Part shown: positions 63,198-64,000 of the stretch, one piece after another
How the letters are laid out: each line of letters opens with the position of its first letter
How positions within the stretch are numbered: the stretch's first letter is position 1
Source of the DNA: Vibrio algarum
GTDB taxonomy: Bacteria; Pseudomonadota; Gammaproteobacteria; Enterobacterales; Vibrionaceae
Reading direction: 5' to 3'
Assembly: GCF_028204155.1 (NCBI RefSeq)
Contig: NZ_JAQLOI010000001.1
Coordinates: forward strand, 2,914,001-2,978,000
DNA: 64,000 nucleotides
Notes under the pieces: model-generated
The model's database searches: none
The model's input: the letters and a program-made list of their open reading frames with translations, nothing else
Told to the model about the DNA's origin: nothing
Translations under genes and position numbers: made by a program

Positions 63198-63890
63198 TTG
63201 AAATCAAAATACAAAGCTAAAGAAGGAGTCGACTTCCTTCTAGACCCCGAGACATCGCGAGCGACGTTTATTCGAAACAATAAAGCCGCTTTAACACATG
63301 GTGGGTATTCGCTCCAAGTACCAGAAACGATTATGCAAGCAGCGTTAGATAGTGATTTAGGGTTCGAAGTTGGTCTACTCAAAGGGCAGCTAACCAACAT
63401 AGCAACAATTGGTGGTGACTTAATGCAGGAGCTGTATGAAGAAGGGGAGAAAGCACAAGCTTTAGCTGTATCCTTGTCATGTGCAGATAGAGCCGCCCGC
63501 ATCGTACCTCAACTACTAAAAGCGGTTGAACATCAACAACAAAATACAAAAGGACTTACTACAAAACAAAAAAATGCAAGAAAACGAATCCTTAAAAAGT
63601 TGCAGAACAATAGCCTTTCAGCTCTTGACGTTGCTTACCAATTTGAACTGAATGAACTAGGTAAGCTTCCTCAGTTTGTTGTAGACCTACTACAGTTAGA
63701 AATAGTTACCCCAAATAAAGAGGAATCAGATTTAGGATTAGATCGGCAACAAATCAACGAACTTCTAAAAGAATACCAACAAACTAATCAACGTGAAGCG
63801 TTAACAATAGAGCTACGAAAAAACGAAGTAGCAAAGGTAAAAAAACGAATTAACAATTCTATATTCTCGGGCGAAATTCAAAATGACTAA
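63198..63890 (+). CDS. hypothetical element protein, possible small-terminase-like
   Basis: A 230-residue, charged and helical protein starting with TTG at 63198 after GAGGGAAG. The stretch RNNKAALTHGGYSLQVP recalls the alanine-leucine-x-HG-x-Y start of several phage small terminase subunits. Lys/Gln-rich helices fill the rest. Its stop overlaps the start of the next ORF (ATGACTAA), so the two are coupled. I do not recognise it with certainty. Confidence 0.5.
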   Translation: MKSKYKAKEGVDFLLDPETSRATFIRNNKAALTHGGYSLQVPETIMQAALDSDLGFEVGLLKGQLTNIATIGGDLMQELYEEGEKAQALAVSLSCADRAARIVPQLLKAVEHQQQNTKGLTTKQKNARKRILKKLQNNSLSALDVAYQFELNELGKLPQFVVDLLQLEIVTPNKEESDLGLDRQQINELLKEYQQTNQREALTIELRKNEVAKVKKRINNSIFSGEIQND

Positions 63891-64000
63891 ACAAAGTAGA
63901 TCGCTTTATGGAGATAGTAGGTATTTACAGCTTCTCAAAGATTTTCAGGCTGATTGGTTAGGGTTCGCTGTCGCAGTCGTAAGAAAGCCGCCGACCCACC
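63883..64000 (+). CDS. partial protein cut by the window end, possible large-terminase start
   Basis: ATG at 63883 opens a frame with no stop to the end of the window (39 codons): MTKQSRSLYGDSRYLQLLKDF, then WLGFAVAVVRKPPTH. The W-x-x-F...V...KPPT-H pattern is like the N-terminus of phage large terminase subunits, where a Pro-Thr-x-x-Gln segment binds the ATP adenine. Too short to decide. Confidence 0.4.
   Translation, partial: MTKQSRSLYGDSRYLQLLKDFQADWLGFAVAVVRKPPTH

Larger units (their letters stand above)
59440..64000. mobile_element. left part of an integrative element inserted at the 3' end of ssrA
   Basis: Directly after tmRNA come a tyrosine integrase, a DUF6387-like gene, alpA, a small HTH gene, a Gp2/YagK-like protein and further unknown genes, all on the plus strand. 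None is part of the vibrio backbone that continues downstream of ssrA in standard genomes. The 3' end of ssrA is a well known attachment site for such integrases. The right end and attR lie beyond the window, so size and type cannot be settled here. Confidence 0.8.

Noticed and set aside
1..64000. CRISPR arrays, rRNA or tRNA genes, insertion sequences
   Set aside because: No regularly spaced direct repeats of CRISPR size, no transposase and no tRNA cloverleaf were seen apart from the tRNA-like part of tmRNA.

Overview
This window is a stretch of the larger chromosome of a Vibrio (Vibrionaceae). The reasons are the sodium-driven motor pair pomA/pomB, a CsrB-type RNA with a GacA/VarA box, a GcvB RNA beside gcvA, DUF3549/DUF3301/DUF3622 genes typical of vibrios, a tmRNA with the tag ANDENYALAA, and a backbone gene order typical of gamma-proteobacteria. 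Base composition is AT-rich throughout.

Layout. 0-5.4 kb: DUF3549 and a DUF3301-like gene, the csrB RNA on the minus strand, a YaiI-family gene with an extra N-terminal module, a DUF2310 zinc-ribbon gene, syd and queF. 5.4-9.4 kb: a TPR membrane protein with a degenerate GGDEF end, then a soluble GGDEF protein with an SGEEF site. 9.5-16 kb: ppnN, xni, rlmM, ygdD, gcvA with divergent gcvB RNA, and thiI. 16.5-20.4 kb: a DcuB-like C4-dicarboxylate carrier with a DcuS/DcuR-like two-component pair. 20.3-22.1 kb: pomB-pomA. 22.5-25.6 kb: xseB-ispA-dxs (isoprenoid start). 25.7-31.8 kb: nrdR-ribD-ribE-ribBA-ribH-nusB-thiL-pgpA, a riboflavin/thiamine/antitermination operon on the minus strand. 32-38.2 kb: proB-proA, crl, frsA, gpt and a purine permease. 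38.2-39.2 kb: a 1 kb gene-free region holding a PurR box and a candidate structured RNA with a 28-codon ORF. 39.2-47 kb: pepD, DUF3622, purL and mltF. 47-50 kb: a tiny basic ORF, tadA and four type IV pilus minor pilin genes. 50-54.3 kb: grpE-dnaK-dnaJ with sigma-32 promoters. 54.3-59.4 kb: nadK, LexA-controlled recN, bamE, rnfH-ratA, smpB and ssrA. 59.4 kb to the end: the left end of an integrative element inserted at the 3' end of ssrA. It carries a tyrosine integrase, a DUF6387-like gene, alpA, a small HTH gene, a Gp2/YagK-like protein with HUH-type motifs, and two genes that may start a packaging module.

A striking property of this sequence is that eleven genes are broken by twelve small deletions, almost all in homopolymers. 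They are the DUF3301 gene, queF, the dcuR-like gene, pomB, thiL, frsA (two sites), the small basic ORF, recN, ratA, the integrase and alpA. In each case adding one base (two at one site) restores a protein of normal family length. Several are core genes, so homopolymer undercalling in the assembly is more likely than true gene decay. I give the full span of each such gene and mark the break.

Working together: csrB and gcvB are global post-transcriptional regulators of carbon and amino-acid metabolism. Two purine genes (purL and the permease) share PurR-like operators. The DcuB/DcuS/DcuR set is a self-contained C4-dicarboxylate uptake and sensing unit. smpB-ssrA is the ribosome rescue system and also the docking site of the element at the right end.
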